Counted from the stretch's first letter, positions 26,625-36,004 are shown. The stretch: 64,000 nucleotides of DNA from Auraticoccus cholistanensis (GCF_009742705.1 NZ_WPCU01000005.1:425370-489369); one strand, 5' to 3'. Translations and numbers: made by a program. The notes: generated by a model not told the origin, from the sequence alone.

Positions 26625-27436
26625 GAGGAGGCCCCGCCGCTCACCGACTCCACCGGCTCACCGGCCGCCACCCGCAGCGCCTCCGGCAGCCGCAGGTCGC
26701 CGACGTAGAGCGCGGTGCCGATGATGGCGCCCTCGACCCCCTGCGGGACGAGCGCGTGCAACGCGGCCACGTCGGCCAGCGTGGTGACCCCGCCGGAGGC
26801 GACGACCGGCTTGTCGGTGCGGGCGCACACCGTGCGCAGCAGCTCCAGGTTGGGTCCGGCGAGCATGCCGTCGGAGGCCACGTCGGTGACGACGAAGCGG
26901 GCGCAGCCGGCCTCGTCCAGACGCTCCAGGGTCTCGGCGAGCTCCCCGCCCTCGCGGGTCCAGCCGCGGGCGGCGAGCCGGGTGCCGCGGACGTCGAGGC
27001 CGACGGCGACGCGGTCGCCGTGCTCGGCGATGACCTCCGCCACCCACTCCGGCTGCTCGAGAGCGGCGGTGCCGATGTTGACCCGCCGGCAGCCGGTGGC
27101 CAGCGCCCGCTCCAGGCTGGCGGTGTCGCGGATGCCGCCGGAGAGCTCGACCTGCAGGTCGACGGCCTCGATCACCCGGGCCAGCACCTCGGCGTTGCTG
27201 CCGCGGCCGAAGGCGGCGTCGAGGTCGACCAGGTGGAGCCAGCGGGCGCCCTCGCGCTGCCAGCGCAGCGCCGCCTCCACCGGGTCGCCGAAGGTCTTCT
27301 CGGTGCCGGCGACCCCCTGGACCAGCTGGACCGCGGAGCCGTCGACGACGTCCACGGCCGGCAGCAGCTCCAGCGCCGGGGCGGCGCCGGGGAGGGAGGG
27401 CTCGGCAGCGGAGGGTCCGGTGGCGTCAGGATGCAC
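26621..27436 (-). CDS. priA: Phosphoribosyl isomerase A (HisA, probably also TrpF activity)
   Basis: A TIM-barrel isomerase of 271 residues that converts ProFAR to PRFAR in histidine synthesis. Typical signatures are [15 protein letters not shown] with the first catalytic Asp, [47 protein letters not shown] with the second Asp, and [13 protein letters not shown]. In actinobacteria this protein usually also isomerises phosphoribosylanthranilate (TrpF). The trp genes in this window include no trpF, in agreement. The N-terminus has about 20 extra residues before the barrel. The GTG at 27436 has AGGG seven bases upstream. The usual hisH neighbour is 4.3 kb away, separated by glycan genes. Confidence 0.93.
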   Translation of the reverse strand: MHPDATGPSAAEPSLPGAAPALELLPAVDVVDGSAVQLVQGVAGTEKTFGDPVEAALRWQREGARWLHLVDLDAAFGRGSNAEVLARVIEAVDLQVELSGGIRDTASLERALATGCRRVNIGTAALEQPEWVAEVIAEHGDRVAVGLDVRGTRLAARGWTREGGELAETLERLDEAGCARFVVTDVASDGMLAGPNLELLRTVCARTDKPVVASGGVTTLADVAALHALVPQGVEGAIIGTALYVGDLRLPEALRVAAGEPVESVSGGASS

Positions 27437-27489
27437 CCGCCGACCCTATCCGGCCGGGCTGGCCGTCCGCACGTCCGCGGAGCCGGCGC

Positions 27490-28470
27490 TCAGGCCCGCC
27501 GGTGCCGGACCCGCTCCAGGAAGCTGTGGGCGTCGCGGGCGCGGGGGCCCGGCACCAGCCAGGACTCGGGCACGTCGAGGCCGGCCACCCGGACGCCGGT
27601 GCCGGCCAGCACCGTGGGCAGGGTGTAGAGGACGGTCGAGGGGAAGCTGAGGACGAGCTCCTCCACGGGGCCGCGGGCCAGCTCGACCTCCAGCGGCAGG
27701 TCGGGGCGCTGCACCTCGACCCCGAGGGAGGCCACGGCGGCCAGCTTGGCCTCCTCCTCGCGGCGGTGGGCCAGGTACCGGCGCAGCCCCTGCTGCTGCA
27801 CGAGCCCCGCGACGGCGTCCAGGTAGGCCTCGCCGCGCACCACCCCCGTCTCCACCAGCGAGGACCCGACCAGAGCGGCGCCGGGCAGCACGGCGGGGTG
27901 GGGGTGGCGGCGGCGCAGCCAGCGGTAGTGGTTGGGGCGGACCCGCAGCCCCAGGTCGTCCAGCGGCATGGCGGTGAACACCTCGAGCCGGCGTCGCCGC
28001 AGCAGGTCGGTGGTGCGGACGGCGCGCCGGTGCTGGCCGCGCCCGGGCGCCGCCACGTGCCAGCGCAGCATCGGCTCACCGGCCTGCATGCGGCTGGCGA
28101 ACTCGATGGTGGCGGTGCCGTCGTCGACGACCACCACCGTCTGCCCGGGGAAGACCGGCAGCAGCGTCTGGATCAGCCCCGAGAAGGGGTCGCCCAGCAC
28201 CAGCCGGCGGGCCCGTGCCACCAGGGGCAGCAGCCGTGCGGCCACCTGGCCGGCGTGCCAGGCGCTGCGCCGTGGTTCCAGCCAGCGGACGTGGACCCTG
28301 GGCCCGCGGACCAGCTCGACGGTGCCGCGGAGCTGGCGCCGTGACTCCTCACGCCACGGCGCCAGCACCACCAGGTCGGCCTCGATGTCGGGAGTGGCCG
28401 AGAGCCACTCCACCGCGTTCAGCAGCTGGGCCGGGCTCTCGACCAGCGCCAGCGTGTCGGTGCGGGTCAC
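27490..28470 (-). CDS. Sialyltransferase-like glycosyltransferase (GT52/polysialyltransferase type)
   Basis: A 326-residue cytosolic glycosyltransferase. It opens with TDTLALVESPAQLLNAVEWL, typical of sialyltransferase-like GT-B proteins near NeuB genes. VVVVDDGTATIEFA fits the D/E-D/E-G motif of bacterial sialyltransferases. YLAHRREEEAKL occupies the place of the HP motif, but without the proline. LVLSFPSTVLYTLP provides the Ser/Thr motif that contacts the CMP phosphate in the family. It would add a nonulosonic acid or similar sugar to a surface glycan. It starts 17 bases after neuB, so the two form an operon. The donor sugar is not known because no CMP-sugar synthetase is encoded nearby. 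Confidence 0.68.
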   Translation of the reverse strand: MTRTDTLALVESPAQLLNAVEWLSATPDIEADLVVLAPWREESRRQLRGTVELVRGPRVHVRWLEPRRSAWHAGQVAARLLPLVARARRLVLGDPFSGLIQTLLPVFPGQTVVVVDDGTATIEFASRMQAGEPMLRWHVAAPGRGQHRRAVRTTDLLRRRRLEVFTAMPLDDLGLRVRPNHYRWLRRRHPHPAVLPGAALVGSSLVETGVVRGEAYLDAVAGLVQQQGLRRYLAHRREEEAKLAAVASLGVEVQRPDLPLEVELARGPVEELVLSFPSTVLYTLPTVLAGTGVRVAGLDVPESWLVPGPRARDAHSFLERVRHRRA

Positions 28471-28487
28471 CCCCGGGGTGCGCGGGC

Positions 28488-29381
28488 TCAGACGCCGGCG
28501 CCGACCCGGCGCAGCTTCTTCATCGCGGCGAGCTCGCCCTCGTAGATCTTCTTGACGCCGTCGCCGCGGGCGGCCTCGATGACCCGGATGTCGCGGACCA
28601 GCCGCTCCAGCCCGCCCGGCTCCACCGAGGCGGCCTGGTCCGAGCCCCACATGGCCCGGTCCAGGGTGATGTGGCGCTCGACGAAGCAGGCGCCCAGGGC
28701 GACCGCGGCCAGGGTGGTCTGCAGCCCGGTCTCGTGCCCGGAGTAGCCGATCGGCACGTTGGGGTACTCGGCGCGGAGCGTGTTGATCATCCGCAGGTTC
28801 AGCTCCTCCGGCTTGGCCGGGTAGGTGCTGGTGGCGTGCAGCAGCACGATGTTGCTGCTGCCGAGCACCTCGACGGCGTGGCGGATCTGCTCCGGGGTGG
28901 ACATGCCGGTCGAGAGCACCACGGTGCGCCCGGTGGCCCGCATCCGGCGCAGCAGCTCGTCGTCGGTCAGCGAGGCCGAGGCCACCTTGTAGGCGGGCAC
29001 GTCGAACTCCTCGAGGAAGTCGACCGACTCCACGTCCCAGGGCGAGGCGAACCAGTGGATGCCCAGCTGCTTGCAGTAGGCGTCGATCTGGGCGTACTCC
29101 TCGTGGCCGAACTCGACGCGGTGGCGGTACTCGATGTAGGTCATCCGGCCCCAGGGGGTGTCGCGCTCCACGTCCCACTGGTCCCGCGGGGTGCAGACCT
29201 CGGGGGTCCGCTTCTGGAACTTCACGGCGTCGCAGCCGGCCGCCACGGCGGCGTCGATCAGGGCCATCGCGTTGCGCAGCTCGCCGTTGTGGTTGATGCC
29301 GATCTCGGCGCACACGTAGACGGGGTGGTCGGCCCCCAGCACGCGGTCGCCGATGGTGCGGGTGGGCTGAGCGATGCTCAT
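28488..29381 (-). CDS. neuB: NeuB-family N-acetylneuraminate synthase lacking the SAF domain
   Basis: A 297-residue TIM-barrel enzyme of the NeuB family, which joins phosphoenolpyruvate to an N-acyl hexosamine to make a nonulosonic acid. Signatures are VYVCAEIGINHNGELRNAMAL, CDAVKFQKR, YCKQLGIHWFASPWDVESVDF, YKVASASLTD, VLSTGMSTPEQI, LLHATSTYPAKPEELNL and IGYSGHETGLQTTL. The barrel is complete. Classic NeuB enzymes run to about 340-350 residues and end with an antifreeze-like SAF domain that completes the neighbouring active site; this protein stops right after the barrel (KIYEGELAAMKKLRRVGAGV). The ATG at 29381 has GAGG six bases upstream. No neuA or neuC homologue is in the window. Confidence 0.85.
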   Translation of the reverse strand: MSIAQPTRTIGDRVLGADHPVYVCAEIGINHNGELRNAMALIDAAVAAGCDAVKFQKRTPEVCTPRDQWDVERDTPWGRMTYIEYRHRVEFGHEEYAQIDAYCKQLGIHWFASPWDVESVDFLEEFDVPAYKVASASLTDDELLRRMRATGRTVVLSTGMSTPEQIRHAVEVLGSSNIVLLHATSTYPAKPEELNLRMINTLRAEYPNVPIGYSGHETGLQTTLAAVALGACFVERHITLDRAMWGSDQAASVEPGGLERLVRDIRVIEAARGDGVKKIYEGELAAMKKLRRVGAGV

Positions 29382-29529
29382 GGTGGTCCTCTCCAGCGGT
29401 TCTTCAGGTCCCTCCAGAAAACACACCCGCGACCGTGCCGGAGGGCCTGGAGCGGGCTCCCGGAGGCCTTTTCACCACCTGTTCACGGACTCGTCACCGA
29501 CGACGCCCCGACCGTCCACCGGGGCCGCT

Positions 29530-29535
29530 TAGACA
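29530..29535 (+). promoter_or_regulatory. -10 element for the leaderless glycosyltransferase gene
   Basis: TAGACA ends six bases before the GTG at 29542. The 160-base gap 29382-29541 between this gene and neuB is a divergent promoter region with a relatively AT-rich patch near 29470 and no coding potential. Confidence 0.4.
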
Positions 29536-29541
29536 GCTACC

Positions 29542-30528
29542 GTGAGCACTCGTGTCGCAGGACCCCAGCAGCACCCCGGCGCCCGGCTGACCGTCGTGGT
29601 CCCGGTGCTGTCGTCGGGGGCGAACACCACCGCCAAGACGCTGCTGCGCGGCACCGACGAGCGGGTGGAGCACCTGGTGGTGGACGCCACCGCCGACGCC
29701 GACCCCCGTGGCCGGATGCAGCGCGCCGTCGGGCGGCTGCCCCGCAGCCGGGCCGCGGCGATCCACGACCGGACCGCCGGGCCGGGCCGCCGGCGGGCCG
29801 AGGCGATCGCCCTGGCGCTGGCCGACCTGCGCACCGACTGGGTCACCGTGGTCGACGCCGGCGACTTCGTCGCCCCCGGCTTCCACCTGCGCGTGCTGGA
29901 GGCGGCCGAGCAGCTGGGCGCCCCGCTGGTGGGCTTCGGCCACACCCGGGTGCGCGGCCCCGTGCGGGTGCCCGAGCCGGCGACCGAGGACAGCTCCGGC
30001 GTCGTGGTCGCCCCGGCCTGGCGGGGCCTGGTGGGCCGCGGCCACCGGGTCGGACGGCTCTGGTCGCAGCTGGTGCACCGCTCGCTGCTGGACTCCCCCG
30101 GCGCGCCGGTCCCCGACGTCCGCCTGCACCACGGCGCGGACCACCTGCTGGGCTGGGCGCTGCACCTGGCGGCCGGCTCCAGCGCCCTGGTCGAGGTGCC
30201 GGGCTACTACCGCACCGTCCACGGCGACGCCGACACCTCCGAGGAGGCGCTGCTGGGCCGCGTCCGCGGCCACCAGCAGGCGATCGACCTGGCCCGCGGC
30301 CACATCCGCGCCGACGTGCTGGTGCCCGAGGCCGTCCGCGCCGCGCTGCGGATGATCTGCCGGCTGGTGCTGGCCGACCTCGACGCCGGCTCCCGGCCCC
30401 GGCCGCGGCTGGTGGAGCTGGCCGACGAGGTGATGACCGGGGTGGGCCGCCGCACCCTGGACGCCGCCCGCGCCGGGCTGGAACCGGGCGACCAGCGGCT
30501 GCTCGCCGCGCTGCGGCCGGCCGCCTGA
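29542..30528 (+). CDS. Family 2-like (GT-A) glycosyltransferase
   Basis: A 328-residue nucleotide-sugar glycosyltransferase. The N-terminal LTVVVPVLSSGA strand begins a GT-A fold. VTVVDAGDFVAPGF places two aspartates (105 and 108) in the metal-binding position. The acceptor half has LVGRGHRVGRLWSQLVHRSLL and HHGADHLLGWALHLA. It ends in a helical domain with no membrane segment. The sugar used is not predictable. The gene is divergent from neuB and is followed one base after its stop by a polysialyltransferase-like gene, so both should be transcribed together. The GTG start is supported by the -10 six bases upstream rather than by a ribosome binding site. Confidence 0.75.
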   Translation: MSTRVAGPQQHPGARLTVVVPVLSSGANTTAKTLLRGTDERVEHLVVDATADADPRGRMQRAVGRLPRSRAAAIHDRTAGPGRRRAEAIALALADLRTDWVTVVDAGDFVAPGFHLRVLEAAEQLGAPLVGFGHTRVRGPVRVPEPATEDSSGVVVAPAWRGLVGRGHRVGRLWSQLVHRSLLDSPGAPVPDVRLHHGADHLLGWALHLAAGSSALVEVPGYYRTVHGDADTSEEALLGRVRGHQQAIDLARGHIRADVLVPEAVRAALRMICRLVLADLDAGSRPRPRLVELADEVMTGVGRRTLDAARAGLEPGDQRLLAALRPAA

Positions 30529-30529
30529 G

Positions 30530-31723
30530 GTGGTCACCACCCCCACGCCGGGCACCCTCCTCGTCCTCGTCCCGCACAGCACCGCCTGGCTGTTCGTCAC
30601 CGCCGCGCTGCGGGCCGGGCTGCTCGGCCACCCCGAGCGGCTGGTGCTGGTCACCACCTCCCAGTCGGGGGTCCCCGAGGCCGGCGACGAGCTGCGTCGC
30701 ACGCTCGGCTGGGACCGGCTCAACACCGACGTGGACGTGGTGCTGGACCACGACGAGCTGGTGGCCCCGCACCACCCGCTGGGGTGGACGCCGACGACGC
30801 CGGCCGAGCTGGCCCGCTGGCGCGAGCTGCTCCTGCAGCGGGCCGGGCTGGGCGGCGGGCCGGTGCGGCTGCTGCTGCGCGACCTCCACCTGGCCCCGGC
30901 CCGCACGCTGGCCGCGGCCCTGCCCGAGGCGGCGGTGGACGTCTACGCCGAGGACCTGTCCGCCTGGGCCGCCACCCCCACCGTGCTGGAGCCCTCGGTG
31001 GCGGGCCGGGTGGGACGTCTGCTGCACGTCGACCTGTGGCCCGGCCTGATCCCGCGGCTGCTGGCCGAGACCGGCTGCCGCCCGGTGGCGCTCGACCCGG
31101 CGCAGCTGCGGGCGCTGGCGGGCGAGGTGGCACCACCGTCCGAGCCGGGCCGAGGACGGGTGGCGGTGCTGGTCGAGGAGGACCTCGCCGGTCTCGGGCT
31201 GGACGAGGAGGAGGTGGCCGCCCTGGTCGCGCGCCAGCTGGCCGCCGCCCACGCGGCGGGGGCCGACCGGGTGCGGGCGGTGCGCGACCCGCTGCCGGCG
31301 CTGGGCAGCGACTCCGAGGCGCTGGCCGAGGCCGGGCTGGTGGAGCTCGACGAGGACGCGGTGCCGCTGGCCGCGGTGCTGGCCGCCGACCCGGTGGTCG
31401 TGGTGGGGTGCCGCTCCACCCTGCTGCTCACCGCCGGGGTGCCGGCGGTGGCCGTCCAGCCGGAGGGGGTGCTGGAGCGGCTGCGGCCGTGGGCGCACCC
31501 CTCCCGGCTGCCGCTCGTGCTGACGGCGCTGCGCTGCGGGCCGGACGCACCGGCGGCCGGGCTGGCCGAGGTCCAGCAGCTGGTGGACGCGCTGGCCCAC
31601 ACCACGCAGCCGGCGCTGCACCCGGCCGGGGCGACCCCGGCCCGGGCGCTGGCGGCGGAGCGGCCCGGGCTCGCGGAGCGCTTCCTGCTGCCGGGGAACC
31701 CGCTGGTGGGCTCAGCCGGCTGA
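30530..31723 (+). CDS. Polysialyltransferase-family glycosyltransferase
   Basis: A 397-residue protein resembling bacterial alpha-2,8-polysialyltransferase family enzymes. The N-terminus LLVLVPHSTAWLFVTAALRA is the usual family opening. VRLLLRDLHLAPARTLAAAL and DVYAEDLSAWA follow. The C-terminal half contains VVVVGCRSTLLLTAGVPAVAV, in which RST matches the Ser/Thr donor-phosphate motif. It probably extends or caps a surface glycan with the sugar made by the neighbouring NeuB (inference). The GTG at 30530 follows the previous stop by one base, without a clear ribosome binding site, so translation is coupled. Its stop overlaps the convergent hisH stop by 12 bases. Confidence 0.7.
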   Translation: MVTTPTPGTLLVLVPHSTAWLFVTAALRAGLLGHPERLVLVTTSQSGVPEAGDELRRTLGWDRLNTDVDVVLDHDELVAPHHPLGWTPTTPAELARWRELLLQRAGLGGGPVRLLLRDLHLAPARTLAAALPEAAVDVYAEDLSAWAATPTVLEPSVAGRVGRLLHVDLWPGLIPRLLAETGCRPVALDPAQLRALAGEVAPPSEPGRGRVAVLVEEDLAGLGLDEEEVAALVARQLAAAHAAGADRVRAVRDPLPALGSDSEALAEAGLVELDEDAVPLAAVLAADPVVVVGCRSTLLLTAGVPAVAVQPEGVLERLRPWAHPSRLPLVLTALRCGPDAPAAGLAEVQQLVDALAHTTQPALHPAGATPARALAAERPGLAERFLLPGNPLVGSAG

Positions 31724-31724
31724 G
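31711..31724. repeat. Perfect 14-bp palindrome spanning two convergent stop codons
   Basis: CTCAGCCGGCTGAG contains the hisH TGA on one strand and the polysialyltransferase TGA on the other. It may act as a short bidirectional terminator, though a 14-bp palindrome without a loop is a weak one. Confidence 0.4.
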
Positions 31725-32350
31725 CCGAGCGAGCCCACCCAGTTGGCCAGCAGCGCGGCCCCGGCCCGCCCCGACTTCTCGGGGTGGAACTGGGTGGCCG
31801 CGACCGGGCCCTGCTCGATGCCGGCCACGAACACGTCCCCCTGGTGCTCCGCGGTGGTCACCACGGCGCCCTCCCGGCGCAGCCGCTCGACGTCGCGGAC
31901 GCCGTAGGAGTGCACGAAGTAGAACCGCTCGTCCTCGACGCGGGCGAACAGCCGCGACCGCGGGTCGGCCTGCACGGTGTTCCAGCCCATGTGCGGCAGC
32001 CGGGTGGCGCGGACCTGCTCGACCACGCCCGGCCAGATCCCGCACCCCTCGGTGCGGACCCCGTGCTCGATGCCGGCCTCGAAGAGGATCTGCGCCCCCA
32101 CGCAGATGCCCAGCGTGGGCAGCCCGGCGTCGCGGCGCTCGCGGACCACCTCGTCGCCGCCGATGCGGCGCAGGCCCTCCATGCAGGCGGCGAAGGCGCC
32201 GACCCCGGGCACCACCAGCCCCGGCGCGCTGCGGGCGCGGTCGGGGTCGGTGGTCACCTCGACCCGGGCCCCGGTCGCCTGCAGCGCCCGCTCCGCGGAG
32301 TGCAGGTTGCCCGAGCCGTAGTCGAGCAGCACGACCTCCGGGGTGCTCAC
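31712..32350 (-). CDS. hisH: Imidazole glycerol phosphate synthase, glutamine amidotransferase subunit
   Basis: A 212-residue class I amidotransferase that releases ammonia from glutamine for HisF during histidine synthesis. The catalytic cysteine is C83 in [13 protein letters not shown], and the His/Glu partners lie in [28 protein letters not shown] opens the family fold. The oxyanion segment [13 protein letters not shown] is present. The GTG at 32350 overlaps the hisB stop as GTGA. HisF, its obligate partner, is not in the window. hisH is normally followed by priA; here a glycan block intervenes. Confidence 0.96.
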   Translation of the reverse strand: MSTPEVVLLDYGSGNLHSAERALQATGARVEVTTDPDRARSAPGLVVPGVGAFAACMEGLRRIGGDEVVRERRDAGLPTLGICVGAQILFEAGIEHGVRTEGCGIWPGVVEQVRATRLPHMGWNTVQADPRSRLFARVEDERFYFVHSYGVRDVERLRREGAVVTTAEHQGDVFVAGIEQGPVAATQFHPEKSGRAGAALLANWVGSLGSAG

Positions 32351-32982
32351 AGCGCCCCCTTCGTGCTCGGCACGCCGCTGACCCGGGGGTCGGGCTCGAC
32401 GGCGGTGCGCAGCGCCCGGGCCAGCGCCTTGAACTGGGCCTCCACCACGTGGTGGGGGTCCCGCCCGGCCAGCACGGTGAGGTGGATGCAGATCCCGGCG
32501 TGCAGGGCGATGCTCTCCACCACGTGGCGGGTCAGCGAACCGGCGTAGGGGACGCTGCCGCGGCCGCCGCCGATGAGCGCGTACTGCTGGCCCTCCGGCT
32601 CGCCGCCGTGAACGACGTAGGGCCGTCCCGACAGGTCGACGACGCACTGGGCCAGCGCCTCGTCCAGCGGCACCAGGGCGTCGCCGAAGCGGCGGATGCC
32701 CCGCTTGTCGCCCAGCGCCTGCCGCAGCGCGTCGCCGAGGACGATGGCGGTGTCCTCCACGCTGTGGTGGGCGTCGATCTCGACGTCGCCGCTGGTGCGC
32801 ACCCGCAGGTCGATCAGCGAGTGCTTGGACAGCGCGGTCAGCATGTGGTCGTAGAAGGGCACGCCGGTGTCGACGTCGGCGGCGCCGGTGCCGTCCAGGT
32901 CGAGCCGGAGGCTGACCGAGGACTCGCTGGTGACGCGCTCGAGCTCGACCACGCGGGGCGAGGAGGCGGGGACGTCGCTCAT
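32347..32982 (-). CDS. hisB: Imidazoleglycerol-phosphate dehydratase
   Basis: A 211-residue monofunctional dehydratase that converts imidazole glycerol phosphate to imidazole acetol phosphate. Manganese-binding histidine motifs are [44 protein letters not shown] and [17 protein letters not shown]. There is no fused phosphatase domain, as expected in actinobacteria. The ATG at 32982 overlaps the hisC stop and has AGGAG seven bases upstream. It belongs to hisD-hisC-hisB-hisH. Confidence 0.97.
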   Translation of the reverse strand: MSDVPASSPRVVELERVTSESSVSLRLDLDGTGAADVDTGVPFYDHMLTALSKHSLIDLRVRTSGDVEIDAHHSVEDTAIVLGDALRQALGDKRGIRRFGDALVPLDEALAQCVVDLSGRPYVVHGGEPEGQQYALIGGGRGSVPYAGSLTRHVVESIALHAGICIHLTVLAGRDPHHVVEAQFKALARALRTAVEPDPRVSGVPSTKGAL

Positions 32983-34151
32983 GTGGGCTCTCCTGGGTCG
33001 TGGGGTGCGGGCGGGCGCCAGCCGGGCAGGGTCTGCTCGGCGGCGACCTCGGTGAGGGCGGCGCGGAAGGCGGCCATCTCCGCCGGGGTGCCGGCGCTGA
33101 CCCGCAGCCAGCCGTCGGGCCCCGTCTCGCGGATCAGCACGCCGCGCGCCAGCAGGCCCTGCCAGACGGCGTGGCGGTCGGCGAAGCGTCCGAACAGCAC
33201 GAAGTTCGCGTCGGACTCGGCCACCTCCAGCCCCCGCCCGGCCAGCCACCCGACCAGGGCGTCGCGCTCGCGGCGCAGCGCGTCCACCTGGGCCAGCATC
33301 TCCTCGGCGTGGGCGAGCGCCACCCGGGCGACCGCCTGGGTCACCGCGGACAGGTGGTAGGGCAGCCGCACGATCCGGCAGGCGTCGACCACCGCCGGGG
33401 CGGCGGCCAGGTAGCCGAGGCGTCCGCCGGCGAGGGCGAAGGCCTTGCTCATCGTGCGGCTGACCACCAGCCGGGGGTGGTCGGTGAGCAGGGTCAGCGC
33501 CGACGGCGTGCCGTCGCGGGCGAACTCCTGGTAGGCCTCGTCGACCACCACGAGCCCGTCGGCGGCGCGCAGCGCGGCCTCCACCACGTCCAGCGGGGTG
33601 GAGGTGCCGGTCGGGTTGTTGGGGGTCGTGATCAGCACCACGTCGGGACGGTGCTCGGCCACCGCCCGCTCCACCGTGGCGGCGTCGAGGGTGAAGTCGG
33701 CCCGCCGCGGGGCGGTGAGGTAGGCGGTGTGGGTGTTGCGGGCGTACTCGGGGTACATCGAGTAGCCGGGCGTGAAGGAGAGCACCGAGCGGCCGGGGCC
33801 GCCGAAGGCCTGGAGCAGGTGCGTCATCACCTCGTTGCTGCCGTTGGCCGCCCAGACGTTCTCCGGGCCCAGGCCGTGACCCAGGTAGCGGGCCAGGTCG
33901 GCGCGCAGCTCCCACGCCTCCCGGTCGGGGTAGCGGTTGAGCCCGGCGCCGGCCTCCGACACCGCCCGGGCCACGTCGGCCAGCACCGCCGGGCCGGGCG
34001 GGTAGGGGTTCTCGTTGACGTTGAGCCGGTGCGGGACGTCGAGCTGGGGGGCGCCGTAGGGCTCCTCCCCCACCAGCTCCGGCCGCAGCGGCAGGTCGGC
34101 CAGCCGCACCCCGGCTCCGGGGACGGTCGGCGGCGCCACCGGGCCGCTCAC
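32979..34151 (-). CDS. hisC: Histidinol-phosphate aminotransferase
   Basis: A 390-residue PLP-dependent aminotransferase of fold type I that makes histidinol phosphate from imidazole acetol phosphate and glutamate. Signatures are [12 protein letters not shown] at the N-terminus, [44 protein letters not shown] and [16 protein letters not shown] with the Schiff-base lysine. The C-terminus has [13 protein letters not shown]. The GTG at 34151 overlaps the hisD stop as GTGA. The length is normal with about 25 extra N-terminal residues. Confidence 0.96.
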   Translation of the reverse strand: MSGPVAPPTVPGAGVRLADLPLRPELVGEEPYGAPQLDVPHRLNVNENPYPPGPAVLADVARAVSEAGAGLNRYPDREAWELRADLARYLGHGLGPENVWAANGSNEVMTHLLQAFGGPGRSVLSFTPGYSMYPEYARNTHTAYLTAPRRADFTLDAATVERAVAEHRPDVVLITTPNNPTGTSTPLDVVEAALRAADGLVVVDEAYQEFARDGTPSALTLLTDHPRLVVSRTMSKAFALAGGRLGYLAAAPAVVDACRIVRLPYHLSAVTQAVARVALAHAEEMLAQVDALRRERDALVGWLAGRGLEVAESDANFVLFGRFADRHAVWQGLLARGVLIRETGPDGWLRVSAGTPAEMAAFRAALTEVAAEQTLPGWRPPAPHDPGEPT

Positions 34152-35446
34152 GCGAACCTGGCCGAGACGGCCGCACCGTGGGCGGGCAGGTCCTCGGCCT
34201 CGGCCATCGCCTCGATGTGGCGGGCCACCAGCCGCAGCGCGTCGCGGTCGTAGCTGATCACGTTGACCGCCCGCAGGAAGGACTTGACGTTGAGCCCCGA
34301 GGAGTGGGCGGCCGCCCCGCCGGTGGGCAGCACGTGGGTGGATCCGGCGCAGTAGTCGCCCAGCGACACCGGCGACCAGGGGCCGACGAAGATGGCGCCG
34401 GCGTTGCGGACCCGGGCGGCGACCCGTTCGGCGTCGGCGGTGTGGATCTCCAGGTGCTCGGCGCCGTAGGCGTCGACCACGACCAGCCCCTGCTCGAGGT
34501 CGCGCACCAGCACGGTGGCCGACTGCGGGCCGCCGAGGGCGGCCCGGATCCGGTCGCCGTGCCGGGCGGCGGAGACCTGCACGGCCAGCTCGGCCGCCAC
34601 GGCCTCGGCCAGCGCCTCGGAGTCGGTCACCAGCACCGACCCGGCGCTGGGGTCGTGCTCGGCCTGCGAGACCAGGTCGGCGGCCACCAGCCGCGGGTCC
34701 GCGCCGGCGTCGGCCAGCACCGCGATCTCGGTGGGTCCGGCCTCGGAGTCGATCCCGACCAGGCCCTTGAGCAGCCGCTTCGCGGCCACCACGTAGATGT
34801 TGCCCGGACCGGTGACCAGGTCGACCCGGCGGCAGAGGCCCTCGACGCCGTGGGCGAACATGGCCACCGCCTGGGCGCCGCCCACGGCGTAGACCTCCTC
34901 GACGCCCAGCAGCGCGCAGACCGCCAGGATGGTCGGGTGCGGCAGGCCGCCGAACTCGGCCTGCGGCGGGGAGGCCACCGCGATCGACTCGACCCCGGCC
35001 ACCTGGGCGGGGACGACGTTCATGATCACCGAGGACGACAGCGGCGCGAGCCCGCCGGGGACGTAGAGCCCGACCCGCCGCACCGGGATCATCCGCTGCG
35101 CCACCAGCGCGCCGGGGGCCAGCTCGACCTCGGTGCGGGCGGTGCCCAGCTCGGCCTCGCTGACCTGGCGGCGGCGCCGGACGGCCAGCTCGACCGCCTC
35201 CCGCAGGGTGGGGTCGAGCTCGGCCAGCGCCTGCTGCATCGCCTCCGCCGGCACCCGCAGGTGCTCGGGGCGGACCCGGTCGAAGCGCTCGGACAGCTCG
35301 AGCAGGGCCTCGGCCCCGCGCTCGGCCACCGCCGCGCAGATCGGGCGGACGACCTCGACCGCGGCCTCCACGTCCAGCTCGGCGCGGGGCAGCAGGGAGC
35401 CGGGGTCGGCGAGGTCGGACTGCCTCAGGTCCAGGGTGCGCAACAC
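34148..35446 (-). CDS. hisD: Histidinol dehydrogenase
   Basis: A 432-residue zinc enzyme that oxidises histidinol to histidine in two NAD steps. Typical blocks are [88 protein letters not shown] and [11 protein letters not shown]. The C-terminus has [20 protein letters not shown]. The GTG at 35446 lacks a ribosome binding site, and TAGACT lies eight bases upstream, so the message is probably leaderless. It is the first gene of hisDCBH. Confidence 0.96.
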   Translation of the reverse strand: MLRTLDLRQSDLADPGSLLPRAELDVEAAVEVVRPICAAVAERGAEALLELSERFDRVRPEHLRVPAEAMQQALAELDPTLREAVELAVRRRRQVSEAELGTARTEVELAPGALVAQRMIPVRRVGLYVPGGLAPLSSSVIMNVVPAQVAGVESIAVASPPQAEFGGLPHPTILAVCALLGVEEVYAVGGAQAVAMFAHGVEGLCRRVDLVTGPGNIYVVAAKRLLKGLVGIDSEAGPTEIAVLADAGADPRLVAADLVSQAEHDPSAGSVLVTDSEALAEAVAAELAVQVSAARHGDRIRAALGGPQSATVLVRDLEQGLVVVDAYGAEHLEIHTADAERVAARVRNAGAIFVGPWSPVSLGDYCAGSTHVLPTGGAAAHSSGLNVKSFLRAVNVISYDRDALRLVARHIEAMAEAEDLPAHGAAVSARFA

Positions 35447-35454
35447 GACACCGC

Positions 35455-35460
35455 AGTCTA
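35455..35460 (-). promoter_or_regulatory. -10 element for the hisDCBH operon
   Basis: TAGACT (35460-35455) lies eight bases before the hisD start. No leader peptide or attenuator fits between them, so control by classical attenuation is unlikely. Confidence 0.5.
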
Positions 35461-35519
35461 GGTGGGGCCACCCACCGCACCGGCACCGTCCCAGCGGCCC
35501 GGACGCCGGCGGGGGCGGG

Positions 35520-35906
35520 TCACCGCGGCAGCGGCCGGAGCCGGTCGGTGGGCAGCTCGACCCGCAGCGGCTCCCCCAGCCGCGACGAGCCGACCACCAG
35601 GGCGAAGTCGGCCGTGCTGAGCACCGCCGACTCCGGCGTCACCTCCACCACGACCACCTGCTGCTCCTGCCCGGCCAGCGGGCCGTCGTCGTGACGCAGC
35701 AGCCACCGTTCCGCGAGGTAGGACAGCCCCACCTCCTCCAGCACCTGCTCGGCGGCGGGGACGCTCATCGGTGCGCCGAGCGGGGTGCCGAGCAGGGTCA
35801 TCGGCACCACCTGCTCGCCGTCGGCGCCGGGCTCGGCCGGAGCCAGGTACCCGATCAGCTCCAGGTCGTCGGCGCGGTAGGAGGGCAGCCAGCTCGACGG
35901 GATCAT
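35520..35906 (-). CDS. Conserved hypothetical protein, 128 residues
   Basis: Not recognised. The protein starts [23 protein letters not shown] and ends [13 protein letters not shown], with a mixed strand/helix pattern and no membrane segment or signal. The middle has [22 protein letters not shown] and [17 protein letters not shown], suggesting a small beta-rich domain. The ATG at 35906 is chosen because CAGGAT lies seven bases upstream, and the frame before it (ARMAA) looks unselected. It is divergent from ybaK and ends 59 bases before the hisD promoter. Confidence 0.68.
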   Translation of the reverse strand: MIPSSWLPSYRADDLELIGYLAPAEPGADGEQVVPMTLLGTPLGAPMSVPAAEQVLEEVGLSYLAERWLLRHDDGPLAGQEQQVVVVEVTPESAVLSTADFALVVGSSRLGEPLRVELPTDRLRPLPR

Positions 35907-35913
35907 GGCCGCC

Positions 35914-35919
35914 ATCCTG
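35914..35919 (-). promoter_or_regulatory. -10 element for the 128-residue hypothetical gene
   Basis: CAGGAT (35919-35914) is seven bases before the ATG, in the pattern of the other leaderless genes here. Confidence 0.35.
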
Positions 35920-35992
35920 GCGGCTACCGGTGCCGGGCCCCCACCGGTTTTCGCGCGTGGCGCGACGGCCCCACCGGTCCCGCCCGGTGTGC

Positions 35993-35998
35993 TGGGAT
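35993..35998 (+). promoter_or_regulatory. -10 element for ybaK
   Basis: TGGGAT ends six bases before the ATG at 36005. It is a weak match to TANNNT, but the spacing is the same as at the other leaderless genes. Confidence 0.35.
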
Positions 35999-36004
35999 GG
36001 GGCC

